Origin: Lycorma delicatula
Lineage: Eukaryota > Arthropoda > Insecta > Hemiptera > Fulgoridae
Length of the DNA: 64,000 nucleotides
Direction of reading: 5' to 3'
Assembly: GCF_047948215.1 (NCBI RefSeq)
Contig: NC_134460.1
Coordinates: 126,431,324 to 126,495,323 of the forward strand
Each line of letters starts with the position of its first letter. The stretch's first letter is position 1. Below, piece by piece: positions 24,221 through 36,078 of this stretch. Below the pieces are notes generated by a model. The model made no database searches and was not told the origin of the DNA. It saw only the letters and a program-made list of their open reading frames with translations. A program made the position numbers and the translations under genes.

Positions 24221-25743
24221 GTGTATTCCAAAAGTCATATCCATTAATTTTCAATGACTTGTACCGTATCCCATTTATAACGTTACTATTGTAGTAACGA
24301 AGTACGTTCTGGTAATTTATTATTACAAATAAAATATTTATGCCAAATATTTTGTTCAAGATATATATGAATTTATTTATTGATAGGATATGTTGTTTTT
24401 TTCAAGTGTATTAAACTAAAGAGTTTGCAATAAATAAACAGAAGTAATAAAGTAATATGAAATGAGTTGTTTATTTATTATAGGCTATAATCTTATGATT
24501 TCCTTTGACGTGGTGTAGTTATTTACGAAAATTATTTTTAAATAGCACGTACTATTACTTTTTGTAGCAACCAGTAGCAAGTGCTCCGCATATCGGGTTT
24601 TAGGAGTGGAGTAGAGAAGGCAAATAAAAGCAGTTTCCAGGGAGGACCCGCATTTAGATTTTACATACACTATAATACATTTTCTAATGCTGATTTTCCA
24701 TAGCATTCTAAAATATTACCAATTGCAGAATCGTGTCAGTCTTCCTGTAATCGTTGTTTTACCACCTGACAGTTTTATATCTTTTTTTTCTTCTTGTGTA
24801 ACCTCCATTCTCTTTTTAATATAGACAATGTATTTAGTCTTTTAAACTTTATCAAGTTAATATGAGTAAATTTGGCTTACAAGGGTATGCCCTAAAATTT
24901 TTTTCTACACAATTATGTTAATATTCAACGTCACGTTCGAAAAAGAAGTATAGACTAATTTTTAAATTGTATTTTTTTACATGAAATACATATACGATAA
25001 TCATAATTATATATCCTCTTTCGGGTAAAAAATCAGATTATTTTAATGTAAAATACATAGAAAATCTGTATTTTTTTATATTTTTTGTGTACAACTAAAC
25101 ATATGTTAAAAATTATTCTTAAAATATATTTATAAGGTAAACTTATCAGAGATATTAAATACATTACTCAGTATCCTGTACCTTTTTTGTGTAATTTTAC
25201 ACTAGTATTTAGGCTTGTGTTAACGCTAATTAATTTTCTTCTTTTACAATTTTAAAGTGTTTTTTTTTTTTTTTTTTAAATATATGTGTTAGTTGATATG
25301 TATATTTTAGGTTTTTAAAGTACAAATCCAATTTTAATTATTGGAATGAAAAATATTTTAAGTTGTACTAAAGCCAAATGGAGTTTGAAAATAAGAGAAA
25401 AAAAACAAGTTAACTTTTTGACGTAGGTTTTAGTGCCAGGTACAAACTAGGCTACAGAGACAAGTTGTAAATCCGTCACTTCTAAATTACGTATATCCTT
25501 TAAATAAAGAAACAATAGCCCTTGCGCTCCTCTGCACACGGACACGTAAAATTACTTTACTGGTGTTGTTTGTGACAACACTTAATTTCAGCGGACTTTT
25601 TTTAATTTTTTTTTTTTTTTTTTTTACTATAAATTTACTTGAACTGCAGATTTATATTAACTGCAAACACTTTTTAATTTGTCTTATCTATTTGTTATAT
25701 AAATTTCTTAAACATGGTTTCCGTTGATATGATCTAATCAAAT
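24221..25743. other. AT-rich stretch, nothing recognised
   Basis: T runs at 25260-25277 and 25608-25625; otherwise unremarkable. Confidence 0.4.
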
Positions 25744-26091
25744 AAGAATAAATAAAATTAATAAATCCACCTTATCAGCAAGTAGAATATAAAATCTCAA
25801 CATCTTTCAGTTCTTAAACCATCGACAGCAGAATTAAAATATTACAAAATAAAGTCAAGAGTATAATAAAATAACAGTCATGATTGTACGGATACTATCA
25901 ATATACTATTTTGAGTGTAATATCAGTACTATATTGGATAGTATTCGTGCAGTCATGACTATTATTTTATTATAATCTTGTTATTATTTTGTAATATTTT
26001 AATTCTGCTGACGATGGTTTAAGAACCGAAAGTTCTTGAGATTTATATTTTAGTTGCTGGTAAGGTGGATTTATTAATTTTATTTATTATA
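25744..26091. repeat. Long imperfect inverted repeat (hairpin / MITE-like)
   Basis: The arm 25744-25905 (AAATAAAATTAATAAATCCA and onwards) is complementary to 25930-26091, which ends GTGGATTTATTAATTTTATT, with a loop of about 25 bases and scattered mismatches. No coding sequence is present. Foldback MITEs look like this, but no second copy was seen in the window. Confidence 0.8.
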
Positions 26092-27349
26092 AGATAATTT
26101 AAAAAATAATAAAAAAACATCCTTTTTTTATGAGTAAAAAAAAAAAATAAAAAAAAAATTAAATTTTCATCTACAACGAACTTTAAATGATGAAAGATTC
26201 TAATCCAACAAGAAAAAGAAAAAAAAATTATAAAAAAAAAGAGCTTAATAAGATCCATCTTAATATAAAATTTCAAAATGAAAAAAAAAATAAATTAACA
26301 AAAAGAAATTCTCGATTAAATCAATTTACCAGATAACCAGATACAAAAAGAAATTAATTTCATATCAAAACAATCCCAAACTTATAAATAATTATTCTAC
26401 AATAAAATACAGATTAAGATAGATCTTCATTATTCGGGGAAAAAAAATAAATTTAAAAAGTTAATTAACCCTGATACAAAAGGTACTAAAAAAAAATTAT
26501 TATTCTAAAATAAAATTTATTAATCCAATACTGTACAATTAACTAAATTAAAAAAAGTCAAATAGAAAAAAAAACAAAAAATATTTAAAAAAAATTTTTT
26601 TTTTTTAATTTAACAAATACTAAAAAACATTTTTTAAATTTCTTTTTCCTGTTTTTTTAAGTACTTTGTTTTTGTTGTTTTTTTTTAAATAGCTTGATTT
26701 AAATTGTTTGTAATCGACGTTAAGTTTTTCTTGAACAATATTCATGGGCTGAAAAATTCATAATAGATAAATTTTTTTTTAAAAACATATCTGAAAAATT
26801 TACGAAATTAAAACAGTAGAAAACAATAAAAAAATTTGAAGAGAAATATTTTAACCGTGATTTAGATGTTTCTCTAGAATTTTAATTGAAGATTTACGTT
26901 TAATCATGCATACTGACACACATCTACATACAAAATGATTGATTGGTTTTCTTTTTGAATACGAATTATTAGAAGTTTGCTTACGTTTAAAAATTAAAAT
27001 TTTCGAATTCATTATTAATTCTTCTTTTCTTCATTTTCATCATATTTTTTTTCAATTTAATCATCTTTTTCAACATATCGTATTTTTCTTTATATATCAA
27101 TTGAAAATACATATTTAATTACAAGGTTGTTTAATGATTGTAGTGTTATTCAGTTCATTTTCCACAGTTTACACATATTTTCTTCCTCATGAGTTTTACT
27201 TTAGTAAAGTAATACGCGGTTTTATAATTTTTTATGACCAGAGATAAGAAAAAGGTGGAAAAAATGTTATTGAACTTTTGTAGTATTTGCATAAAACTTA
27301 GAATTTTATTCCATCCATTAATGATGAAATTATTTTAATTTTAATGACC

Positions 27350-27351
<2 letters not shown>
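26092..27351. other. Extremely AT-rich stretch
   Basis: Dominated by A and T runs; the 77-codon minus-strand frame at 26043-26276 is low-complexity. No gene. Confidence 0.5.

Positions 27352-27436
<85 letters not shown>
27352..27436. repeat. (CA)n microsatellite with (TA)n end
   Basis: About 36 uninterrupted CA units followed by TATATATATATA. The translated frames over it are simple-sequence artefacts. Confidence 0.97.
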
Positions 27437-27489
27437 ATCCTTTTGTTGAAATTATGGGCATTAACTGCTACAGTCATTAATCCAAATGC

Positions 27490-27580
27490 AAATTTCGAGC
27501 GTGTGAAAAATGCATGCCCAACCGGGACCTCTAGGTGAAAGAACGAGAAGCTACCACTCCACCACGGAGATCGGCTGCAT
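27490..27580 (-). mobile_element. tRNA-derived SINE head (family T)
   Basis: On the minus strand it reads CCGTGGTGGAGTGGTAGC (A-box-like), then CTTTCACCTAGAGGTCCCGG and GGGCATGCATTTTTCACACGC. The last blocks match the SINE at 42641-42780. The B box has lost several bases here. The microsatellite at 27352-27436 lies on its 3' side. Confidence 0.6.
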
Positions 27581-28017
27581 ATTTTTATTAATATATTTAG
27601 TATCTTATGGAAAATCATATAATAAATGTTCTAAGTTGATTTATTTCTAAACCAGTAAATAATTATAAAAAAGTAAACCTCCAATAATTTCTCTTTTCAT
27701 AAACTAATACTTTAAAAAAAAGGTAATCTAAAAAAAAAATTTGCTAACCGTGTGATATATATAAAAAACTAATCTTAACCTGATAGCTTAAAATTAAAAA
27801 AAAGAGAAAAATTGAAATCTATAGGTTTTGAAAAATCTTCCTATTCTTGTCAAGATTTAATTCTACAGACCTGAAAATGGTTTCGAAAATTGATGATTAA
27901 AATCAGTAAAAATATGTAAATATTTTCTTTTACTTTAGATAACGCTCTTGTACTCTTCAGGAAGTTAAATATTCATATTGAAATTAAAATAAAGCATCCA
28001 GGTTTTTATGTAGATAG

Positions 28018-28053
28018 ATATAATAATCCGAACAATGGTTCGGATTATTATAT
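28018..28053. repeat. Short perfect hairpin
   Basis: Arms ATATAATAATCCGAAC and GTTCGGATTATTATAT are perfect complements around a 4-base loop. No obvious function. Confidence 0.8.
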
Positions 28054-28781
28054 CCGATATGACATTATAATTAAAAATTTTCAATTAAAACAATCGACTA
28101 TAAATGTAATTCAATGTACTCTCCCGTAAATCAAAATGTTCAATAAAAAAAAAAAATTGAGGTATTTAACATCATTATAAAACCTGTTTGGATACAGGAC
28201 CTAACTGATATTTACTTTTACAACCTATAAGGATCATATAAACCATCAATAAAAAAATGCTGAGAATTACGAAGTGTCACCGTCTTACGTCAGTAATCTC
28301 ATGTTGAACTGACATCTTAATATAACATTTTTGAAAGATATAATAAAACAACATTACAACAGACTCCAAAGTCATCTTATACGACAAATCCAAATCCTTT
28401 AATAAGTCAGCTTAGCATTAGAAAATGCCCAGAAATAAGAAGATTACCACCATGTGTTAAGTAAGGTAGACCTTCTATAAAATTTTCTATTTTTTAAGTC
28501 AATCTTTTAATTTCTAAAAACCTCTCTTAAAAATATTTAAAACAGAAAAAAAATAGTCAATCTTTTTAAATATTAAAATGTAAAAACATTAATAAAAATG
28601 TTATTTTTAGGTTATTTTAACGAAAAGAATTCTCTTATAAGGATTAAAAACTATTCCTTATATAATGTCTTTTTAATTACAGAAAAAAAATCATGATAAA
28701 TTTAAGTCGATTTGTTAAGCAGTATGAAGTTAGAAATATTAAGATTTACCTTTACATGTCTTATTTCTTTATAAGAAAACA

Positions 28782-28808
28782 CCTACAACCTTTACAGGTT
28801 GCAGGTGA
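28782..28808. repeat. Short hairpin
   Basis: Arms CACCTACAACCT and AGGTTGCAGGTG, one mismatch, around a short loop; unusually GC-rich for this neighbourhood. Confidence 0.6.
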
Positions 28809-29439
28809 TCTGACATGAGATATATAAACATTAAAATTTTCATAATAACTCTAAAGTATAACAACCATCCCATGCCAGGTATAATGGAGAAAGTAAAAAG
28901 TGAAATATAAAGTAGTTATATTCAATAAGTCGAATATACTGTTTTAGATCGGCATATTCTAATATTGTAAACTGAACATAAGTTACTTTTTATTTTAACA
29001 TGTCAAACAACTAAATAGGTGATTATTTCAAGAGTAGAATCAAAATTTTGCGTACGTTGAACTATGAAGAATATTTACGAAACATTGAAGAAAAGAAGCA
29101 AAAGATATTCAAGGAAAATCTTTACAAACAAAACATAATTCACATTAATTAGGAAAACAATAAAAAACTAAAATAAATATGGTATACTTATACAAGGGAG
29201 CGAAAAAAAATTAACCAAGGTGGAATTAGAATCCTTGTTAGAAATAAAAAGGAACAATAAAATTTAAGAAAAAATAATAATTTTGCTGTTACTATAAATA
29301 AGCAGAAGATACGTATGAATTAGTATATAATTTTACATTGTATTTCGCCAAGATAATAGAATTGTAAAGTCCTTCACAAAAAAATAATACTTATAAAACT
29401 TAATCAGACAGATGTCATAAGCTCATAGATTAAAGAAAA

Positions 29440-29905
29440 TTAAAAAAACTTTACTTTCACCCTGATCATTTCCCTAAAAAAAGAGATAATAAAAATACTG
29501 CCAAACAGAGTGTGCTTTATCTTGAATCCTCGACGCAGTACCGCATAATATACATTGTCAACGAGAAAGTAACGAACGGTTGTGCGACAGTTGTCTAAAG
29601 CGAGTACTGGAACATTATTAGATGATACGAGGCATCCGTGCGTCAATCTGACGTCTCGCAAACGCAGTCAGCATAGAACAAACTCATCTCTACGGTTTTC
29701 TCGCACTGATGCCTTCCACGGCAATGCAGTGTCTTTAAATTGGCGAAGCTTATTATTTTGGACAGGAATCACTCTTTCTATCACGCTGATCAAAACCGAC
29801 TTTTCACTAAGCACGTATAATCGGAGTGGATAACTTGTTCCAAGAAAGTCGGCTAGGAGGAAGCCTTTTTGACAGCTGCAACTAACAATTTTTGGTCGTC
29901 TGTTG
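29440..29905 (-). pseudogene. LINE RNase H / C-terminal fragment (Jockey-like)
   Basis: The minus-strand reading from 29905 includes PTFLEQVIHSDY, KLRQFKDTALPWKASVREN, RRDEFVLC at about 29690-29760, then LRLRDVRLTHGCLVSSNNVP, CRTTVRYFLVDNVYYAVLRR at 29525-29665. This is the C-terminal block of Jockey-type LINEs (RREEVVLCRLRIGHTRLTH, then TVRHILVECPKY). One stop splits it and the zinc-knuckle cysteines are partly lost (VLALDNC). The upstream RT is absent. Confidence 0.8.
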
Positions 29906-30584
29906 AGATCAGAGACGTTTAAAATTATGGGATATATAGAATATGTCCAATAATGCTGTAATTGTAATTATCTAATCATAACACTCAAGGATAATTATGA
30001 TACCTAAACGTAAGATTTTTAAAAAAACTAAAAAACCGAAGCCCATTTAAGATACCTCAAATTTTTTTTTTCTATCCTTTCATCCAAGTTTGCAAAATAT
30101 TTAACATAGCTATCAGATAGCAACCACAAAAATAATTATCATTATATTATCGATTAATTAATTGATTCTAAAATATAAAATATTATAATCGAAAATTAAC
30201 GCATGCATAAATCCCATTTACGTATAAAGGATTTTTTAAAAGAATATTTAACGTTTTTCGTAAACCAGGAGGATCAAAATATGCAAAATATAAAAATTTG
30301 GAAAGGGTTATTTCTTATCAACAAATTAATTTTGTTCTTTTACATGTTACAGAATTGGTGAATTAAAACAAATTAATGAAAAAAAAAATTATTATATTTT
30401 ATTTGCAAATATATTAAAATACCTAGTCTGCTTGTAAACACTAAGAGAGAAAACTGTTCCAGAAATATTTTAAAAATGAAAATTAAATAAAAAACAAAGA
30501 TAGCAAAGGCTAATGAAGTATTTAACAGAAAGAAACAATTATTATATAGTAACATAAAATTATAGTTGAAGAAGTATTTTTTGA
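29906..30584. other. AT-rich stretch, nothing recognised
   Basis: The hydrophobic minus-strand frame 30373-30738 (121 codons, FLSLFLIFLNVHV type) overlaps the LINE tail on the other strand and reflects T-rich sequence. Confidence 0.4.
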
Positions 30585-30960
30585 CGTGTTCTGTTAGTTT
30601 GTATGGATTTGAAACATGAACGTTAAGAAAAATAAGAAATAAAGAAAGAAAGACTTGAGGCATTTGAAATATTGGTATGGAAAAGAAATAATGGATAGAC
30701 AAAGAGAAAAATAAAGACGTAATGAGGGGAACGAACAAGAATAAATGTTCTTAATCAGAACAATTGAAAATAGGAAAACTAACATATCAAGGGAGTAAAA
30801 AATTGATAAAACGGTGCTAGAAGAATCAGAAGAAAGAGCAAAAATGAGATGCCGGAAAGGAATAAAATAAAATGGTGTAAGATCTTTAAAAGTTTAGCTG
30901 GAAATTGAGGAAAATGATTACCAACACGATACAAGGGTTATCTGCCTGTGATGGCTTGAA
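30585..30960 (+). pseudogene. LINE C-terminal tail (RTE-like)
   Basis: The plus-strand reading YGFET-TLRK near 30600, followed by EAFEI-like KYWYGKEIMDRQREK near 30655-30710, RNEGN, then LIRTIENRKLTYQGSKKLIK at about 30750-30810 and LEESEEERAKMRCRKGIK near 30820-30870. This matches the segment after the RT in RTE/BovB-type elements (YGSETWTL, then IRKRKLKYFGHI, LEGKIEGKRGRGR). It is broken by stops and frameshifts. Confidence 0.6.
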
Positions 30961-31412
30961 AAAATACGTAATGTGTTCCCAGATTTAAAGTTTAATTTTT
31001 TAACTATACCATATATATAATAATAAATGGAGGCGCGAGCATACCGAAAAGAAAATATTAAAAAAGTTATTAATTTACTGAAAGGAAAGCAGAACAAAAT
31101 ATATTCTAACATAATAAATAATAAAATATACATTTACACTGATATAATAAACTTATAAATAGGATTGTATCAGTACTGCACAACGTAAATAATTAACTTA
31201 TTAATACTAAATTAAAAGCAAGTTTATTAATTATTAGCGACTCCCTATTTTTTATATTTAGCTGAGATCTGTATTTTGTCTTCAAAGCAGCCACCGCAGA
31301 AAATTCGGTTACACAAAGGTAGGATGTTAAAAATAGTAATAGTATACGAAATGTTTTTGCTTTCAGTGCAGAAAACTCATCATCCAGCCCTGTCCAAAAT
31401 TCAAAGAGTGAT
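30961..31412. other. AT-rich stretch, possible hAT 3' remnant
   Basis: It lies downstream of the decayed transposase on its strand, where the missing C-terminus and terminal repeat should be. No clear match seen. Confidence 0.35.
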
Positions 31413-33399
31413 TTATAACAAAAATTGTCTTTTTATTTCGCCACTTGCCGTGACATCATGAAGATTTCTTCTTCGGCAGTTGAGAGCGGCGGGAGTATTT
31501 TGAAGTGGATCCCTAGCATACTCGTAACTTGCTACCAAGTTGTCGTCAGCAAGAAAATACTTTGTCAGCATGGTTAAATGATTTTCAGTGGTTATAAAAA
31601 CAACTTTCACATGTTATTCAGCCTTGTAATTTTTAACAAATTCATCCATATTTGCAGATATTTCTAGTTGTTTTTGCTTTAAATTTCTGCTTCACAATTT
31701 CATTTTCCTACAAAAAGCTTTAAAAGTTTATCACTTATATCCAACATATGAGTATTTGCTCCTTGCAGTTGAAGATTCAAGGTGTATTTCTCGAATATGT
31801 CAACCAAGTAGCTCAATTCCATCACAAATAAACCATCTCAAAACTTCTCGGCTTCCGATCGGTTTCCCTCTTTTAGAAAAATGACGATTTCATCTCTTAA
31901 ATCATAAACAGGTAGCAAAAGTTTCCCGTGATAACCATCTTGCCTCGCAATAAAATAGTAACGCTTAATGTACTGCGCCCATGTCTTTACAAAGTGCAGA
32001 AAAGATTCTTGATTCTAGAGGTCTGATTTTTATATAATCTACTACGGTTACAATCGTTGTTAGCACAACATTCAGACCAGGACTCATTTCTTTGGAAGTC
32101 AGAGAGAGCTTCTCTGTGGATCATGCAATGTATTCAGACACACTGTGGAGATTTTTGTTTCACAAGTGCTTGTATACTCTGTAATCTTCCAGAGATTGAA
32201 CGAGCACCATCGGTGCATATTCTGACGCAATTTTTCCACTTTCTGTTTGCCTCCTTTATAAAATCATTTAAGATAGCAAATAATGCGAAGTTCTGTTGCT
32301 TTGAGTTCTATTTGTTTGCAGAAAAGTAGTTCTACTGTGACATACCACCACAAAGTCGAACATAGGCAATGAAATGAGCATCTTTATTGCTATCTGTTGC
32401 CTCATCAAGCTGAATTGAAAACAACTTTTCACACAACTTCCCGTAAAGCTAATGCTGTACATCTTCAGCTATATCACCATTTAACAGTAAATCAGCAGTA
32501 TTATCTCCAAATGTAGTCTCTACTATCTCAATTGCAGTCGACAAAATAAGATCTTCACCAATGGTGAGAGGCTTTTTACATCTGGCTATTTTATATGAAA
32601 CTTTGTAAGAAGCAAATAAAGCTTTTTCATTCACAGACAGTTTTTTTTTTTAATGATGTTTGTTTTTCGTTTGATTTTAATTTTATTCGAAAAATTCTCG
32701 GAGTTTGTTAACGTATTCATTATGAAGCGTTTCCAAATGTTTAAGTTTATTAGGTTTCACGCTGTCTGCCAAAATTTTTGAGAAAAAAACACACGGGGCT
32801 TTTCTTCTTCGTTCAGTTCAGTACTGGTAAACCCAAAATTTAAGTATTCTTGAGAATATTTTATCGATTTTATTTTCGGAACCACACTCGTCAATGCACT
32901 TGTTGATGCTTCACTATCGTATAATGCTCGCTTACGCCCACTTAAAAATTTATCCACAATTTTGTATAAATTTACTACCGTGAATATTTAATATCGTACA
33001 TTGCAAACAAAAAAACAGACACAAATTACAACAGACACATTCACGATAGATTTCATAGCGATAGAACATCGACTCGTCTGAGACCGGCTGGAATTGAACA
33101 AGGTGCAGCATTTTTACACGTTTGCGCAGACGTTTCAGAATGTTCGAAACAAATCGGAACTGCTCGTGAAGCCGCGAGATTGTCCGATATGGTCGATGTA
33201 AGACAGAGAGCAATAGAGAGGCATCGATTCTGGTTTTGTCAATGCAGCAGATCGATATTGTCAAATATCAATAAATTTACTTATTCTTGGTAATTTGTAA
33301 GGTTTGTAATTAAGATCGTAGTGTAGATTTAACGTCAAATTATTATTACTATCAACGTCATTATTATTATTTATAAAATTATATTATTATTTATAATTA

Positions 33400-33430
<31 letters not shown>

Positions 33431-33525
33431 AGACGTCATTATATTATTATTGCGTAAGAAGGGGGACGCGATGAAAATTATGATTGGAAATTAGGTGGCA
33501 AATGCTGAAAGCTTGAGAAACGCTG
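31413..33525 (-). pseudogene. Decayed hAT transposase / ZBED-type element
   Basis: Minus strand. A terminal CAGCGTTTCTCAAGC at 33511-33525 looks like a hAT end, next to ATATATAT, a possible 8-bp target. MDKFLSGRKRALYDSEAST at 32957 begins the protein; KYSQEYLNFGFTSTELN and a damaged BED zinc finger follow. Then come KALFASYKVSYKIARCKKP (32560-32630), IQLDEATDSN near 32395-32425, CTDGARS near 32205, HCMIHREALS near 32110-32145, KNLFCTL and DIFEK-like NLQLQGANTH near 31755-31790. This is the order of ZBED5/SCAND3-like hAT transposases. Many stops and frameshifts are present, the opposite terminal repeat was not found, and the C-terminal dimerisation region is mostly lost. Confidence 0.85.
33357..33445. 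repeat. (ATT)n microsatellite, interrupted
   Basis: Runs of ATT/TTA with interruptions, lying within the 5' flank of the hAT element. Confidence 0.85.
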
Positions 33526-35219
33526 ATATATATGAAACTGATACTAAGTCATGCATAAGTAAGCTATAAAGATGGAATATTACTGTTTGTCTGGCACGCA
33601 TATTAATAAATTTAGAGTAGAATAAAATAATATATAAATAACAAAATTCATTAAACAATAAGCAATATACGGGTGTTTATCAGTTAGTCTTTAGTTTAAT
33701 TAGTAAAACAAGTAAAAATAACAGGTAGAATAACTTGTACCAACATAAAAGTTCAATTAAAATCTTCAGGAAAGTAATTAAGCAATGTGTAATAATTTTA
33801 TATCTAGTAGCTGATATAATAACTTTCTATATAAATGTTGACCCTTAAATATTTTTATCGCATTGTACGAGCATTACTTTCTGGAGAGCTGTTTCAATGT
33901 TTATTCAGAATTGTGTGATTATTTATTCGTAATGTATTGATTTCTGTAATCTGTAACAAAATAACTGAATGCTTAATAAAATAATAATAATAATAATAAT
34001 AATAATGACGTAAATTACTAGAGGGTTAATTATTTAAAATTTTTTTTTCATTAATGTATTAGTACAAAATAATATTAAATAAAAAAAAAAATATATTACT
34101 TTTTTATTATTGGTTGCTGAAATATCATTAAAACTAATGTAAATTTTTAAATTAAATATAAAGTAAAAACTGGTGTGAGGTTATATTAATATTTATATGA
34201 TTGAATTAAAATATCTAACTGCTGTGCGAGTTCCGGATAATAAAAGTATAATGTTATCGATTGAATTCCTACATTTTAAAAAGGGTGCCCGGTCGTGTAA
34301 CTGTATAAATATCATATGCATAATTTTCCATTGAAGCATGTTTACGCAAGTATAATAAAATATTTATTAAATATAGGTCCTGTATACATTTAAATTTTTA
34401 TCAAAAGTAATGAAATTATTATTAATAAAATAAAACGGCTGAAAATATAGGCTACAAAAATATCTAAACGGCCAAATAAAAAAAAAAAAAAAAGTAGAGA
34501 AATTTTTTTAAATAAAAATTTATTGCAGAAAATCACCAATCATTAAAAAAAATATATTATGCTATTCCATAAATTACTTCAGGATAAAACATTAAAAAAA
34601 TACTTGAAAAGTGCAATTATCATTCGGTATTTATCACTTAATAGTTTTTTATAAAGCTGTTTATTTTGACTGTAAAATAAAATACCAGATTTTATTAATT
34701 TTATGAAAATACTTTTTCTTTTTTTTTAAGATAACCAACCACAAATTTACTAAATAATTACTACACAATGCAAATCAAAACATTTCGCTTACAGTTTTTT
34801 TGTTATAAAGTGAATTTTATTAAAAACTCATTTATACGGGATTGAAATACTATACCCGCTTTCGAATAGAAAACGAATCTATATTTAATAACAATATTAT
34901 TTTGGTGCTTTATTTTATAAATATAAAAAAACAATTATAACAAATCTTTATAATTACAGTATGTAAGACGATTCAAAATATCTTGTGAATGAAAATAGAT
35001 GCTTTATTTAAAAAAAAATCCTATTTGTTTTTTTTTTCAATAATAATGCGGTAATATTTATAATTACCATATTGATGAACATTTCATTTTGATTTGATCA
35101 GATTCGCTCGTTAATCGTTTTATTTTTACGATGGATGCGTGTGTTGTTAGTATATTATTACTGTTATTATTATTCGGTACCATGAATGAACTCGGTTAAC
35201 GGGGGAATATAATGTGGGA
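33526..35219. other. AT-rich region upstream of the FBXL16-like gene, with (AAT)n at 33978-34006
   Basis: No coding sequence. It includes an (AAT)n microsatellite and A runs near 34479-34493. Any distal regulatory element is not visible by eye. Confidence 0.45.
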
Positions 35220-35400
35220 ATTTATTATCGTAATGTTGGCAGCAGTGTTAGCGTCGTGTGGAGCAGAGGGATCGGATGCGGGCCGAAGCGCATCGAGTGT
35301 GCGTAAGATCTGTGCCTGTCAGTGCTATCGGCGGTGTCATTCGTAAACAGTCAGTACGTACGGTGAGTGCACGCGAGACGGCGGTTGTGGTAATGTCGTG
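35220..35400 (+). promoter_or_regulatory. Putative promoter and 5' UTR of the FBXL16-like gene, with a minimal uORF
   Basis: Composition changes from AT-rich to visibly GC- and CpG-richer from about 35220, typical of an insect promoter/5' UTR. Two arthropod-type initiator matches (TCAGT) occur at 35319-35323 and 35351-35355. Neither has a correctly spaced DPE on my reading, so the transcription start is not fixed. A two-codon uORF (ATG TCG TGA) at 35393-35401 ends with a TGA that shares its A with the main ATG. A GT sequence at 35362-35368 (GGTGAGTG, after ACG) also looks like a splice donor, but nothing shows it is used. Confidence 0.5.
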
Positions 35401-36078
35401 ATGTCCGCGCAGGGGGTTGTAGAGCGGGCGAGTGCGGAATTATCAAAAAGAATCAATGGTCTCGGACTTAGAAGTAGTAAACATCACGGAGGTGGTTCGG
35501 GGACAGGGGCTAGGGGGGGTAAAGCTAGCGTTATGGAGAGAGTGACTAGTGCTCTTTGCGGCAGCTCTAATGTACCCCCTGATAAACCGTCCAGGTTCAG
35601 AAACAAAACTTCATCGACTGCTAGTAGTAATAATCCGAACAATCATTTGATACAAATGCGTAGAGTTCCTGCGGGTGTCGCTGCTGCTTACACGTTATCG
35701 TGGGATGAACTCGTATTGGATGAACGTTTTCTAGGAAAATTCTTTATGTATTTTACACCTGGTGAACGCAGAACTTTAGCTAGAGTGTGTTCACGTTGGA
35801 GAGACGTATTGTATCGCAGTCCGAGATACTGGGCAGGTCTTCTTCCTGTTATACGATGCCGTGAATTGCGATTGGCGTGCCCTACAGACAGAGCTCGATT
35901 ATATGCTTCCCTGCTGAGACGAGGTTTTCATGCGGTCTCGTTACTGGGTGCTTCTGACGAAGACGCTTTGGATTTGGTGCATTCATTTCCACTCGCTACT
36001 AAACATGTTCATTCTCTCAGCCTTCGTTGTTCGAGCATCAGCGATCGAGGGCTTGAGGCATTACTTGATCACTTGCAG
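35401..36078 (+). CDS. FBXL16: F-box/LRR-repeat protein, FBXL16-like, first coding exon (partial)
   Basis: This exon encodes 226 residues and ends in phase 0 at CAG followed by GTAATT at 36079, a good splice donor; beyond it the frame stays open only 14 codons. Residues 1-90 are a basic, Gly/Ser-rich, low-complexity leader. Residues about 100-150 form an F-box, with the hallmark run LARVCSRWRDVLY and then YWAGLLPV. Residues 205-226 (SLSLRCSSISDRGLEALLDH) start the leucine-rich repeats. Order and spacing match vertebrate FBXL16 (LAQVCKAWRRVLY, FWAGLTPV, then MSLKRSTITDAGLE), recalled from family knowledge. Family members are thought to act as F-box adaptors through Skp1 and some bind PP2A; that role is inferred here. 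The start is the ATG at 35401; the GTG three bases upstream is not used as a start in animals. The remaining LRR exons are not in the window, so the gene is incomplete. Confidence 0.88.

Larger units (their letters stand above)
27581..29439. other. AT-rich stretch with two small hairpins
   Basis: Two short hairpins (28018-28053 and 28782-28808) are listed separately. No gene recognised. Confidence 0.4.

Noticed and set aside
27298..27618. Open frames with Cys/Val and His/Thr repeats
   Set aside because: They are translations of the (CA)n microsatellite; the same holds for 61797-62134.
30373..30738. 121-codon hydrophobic minus-strand frame
   Set aside because: It is antisense to the RTE-like LINE tail and its composition reflects T-rich DNA.
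35398..35400. Start of the FBXL16-like frame at GTG
   Set aside because: GTG is not expected to initiate here; the ATG at 35401 is in frame and has a purine at -3.
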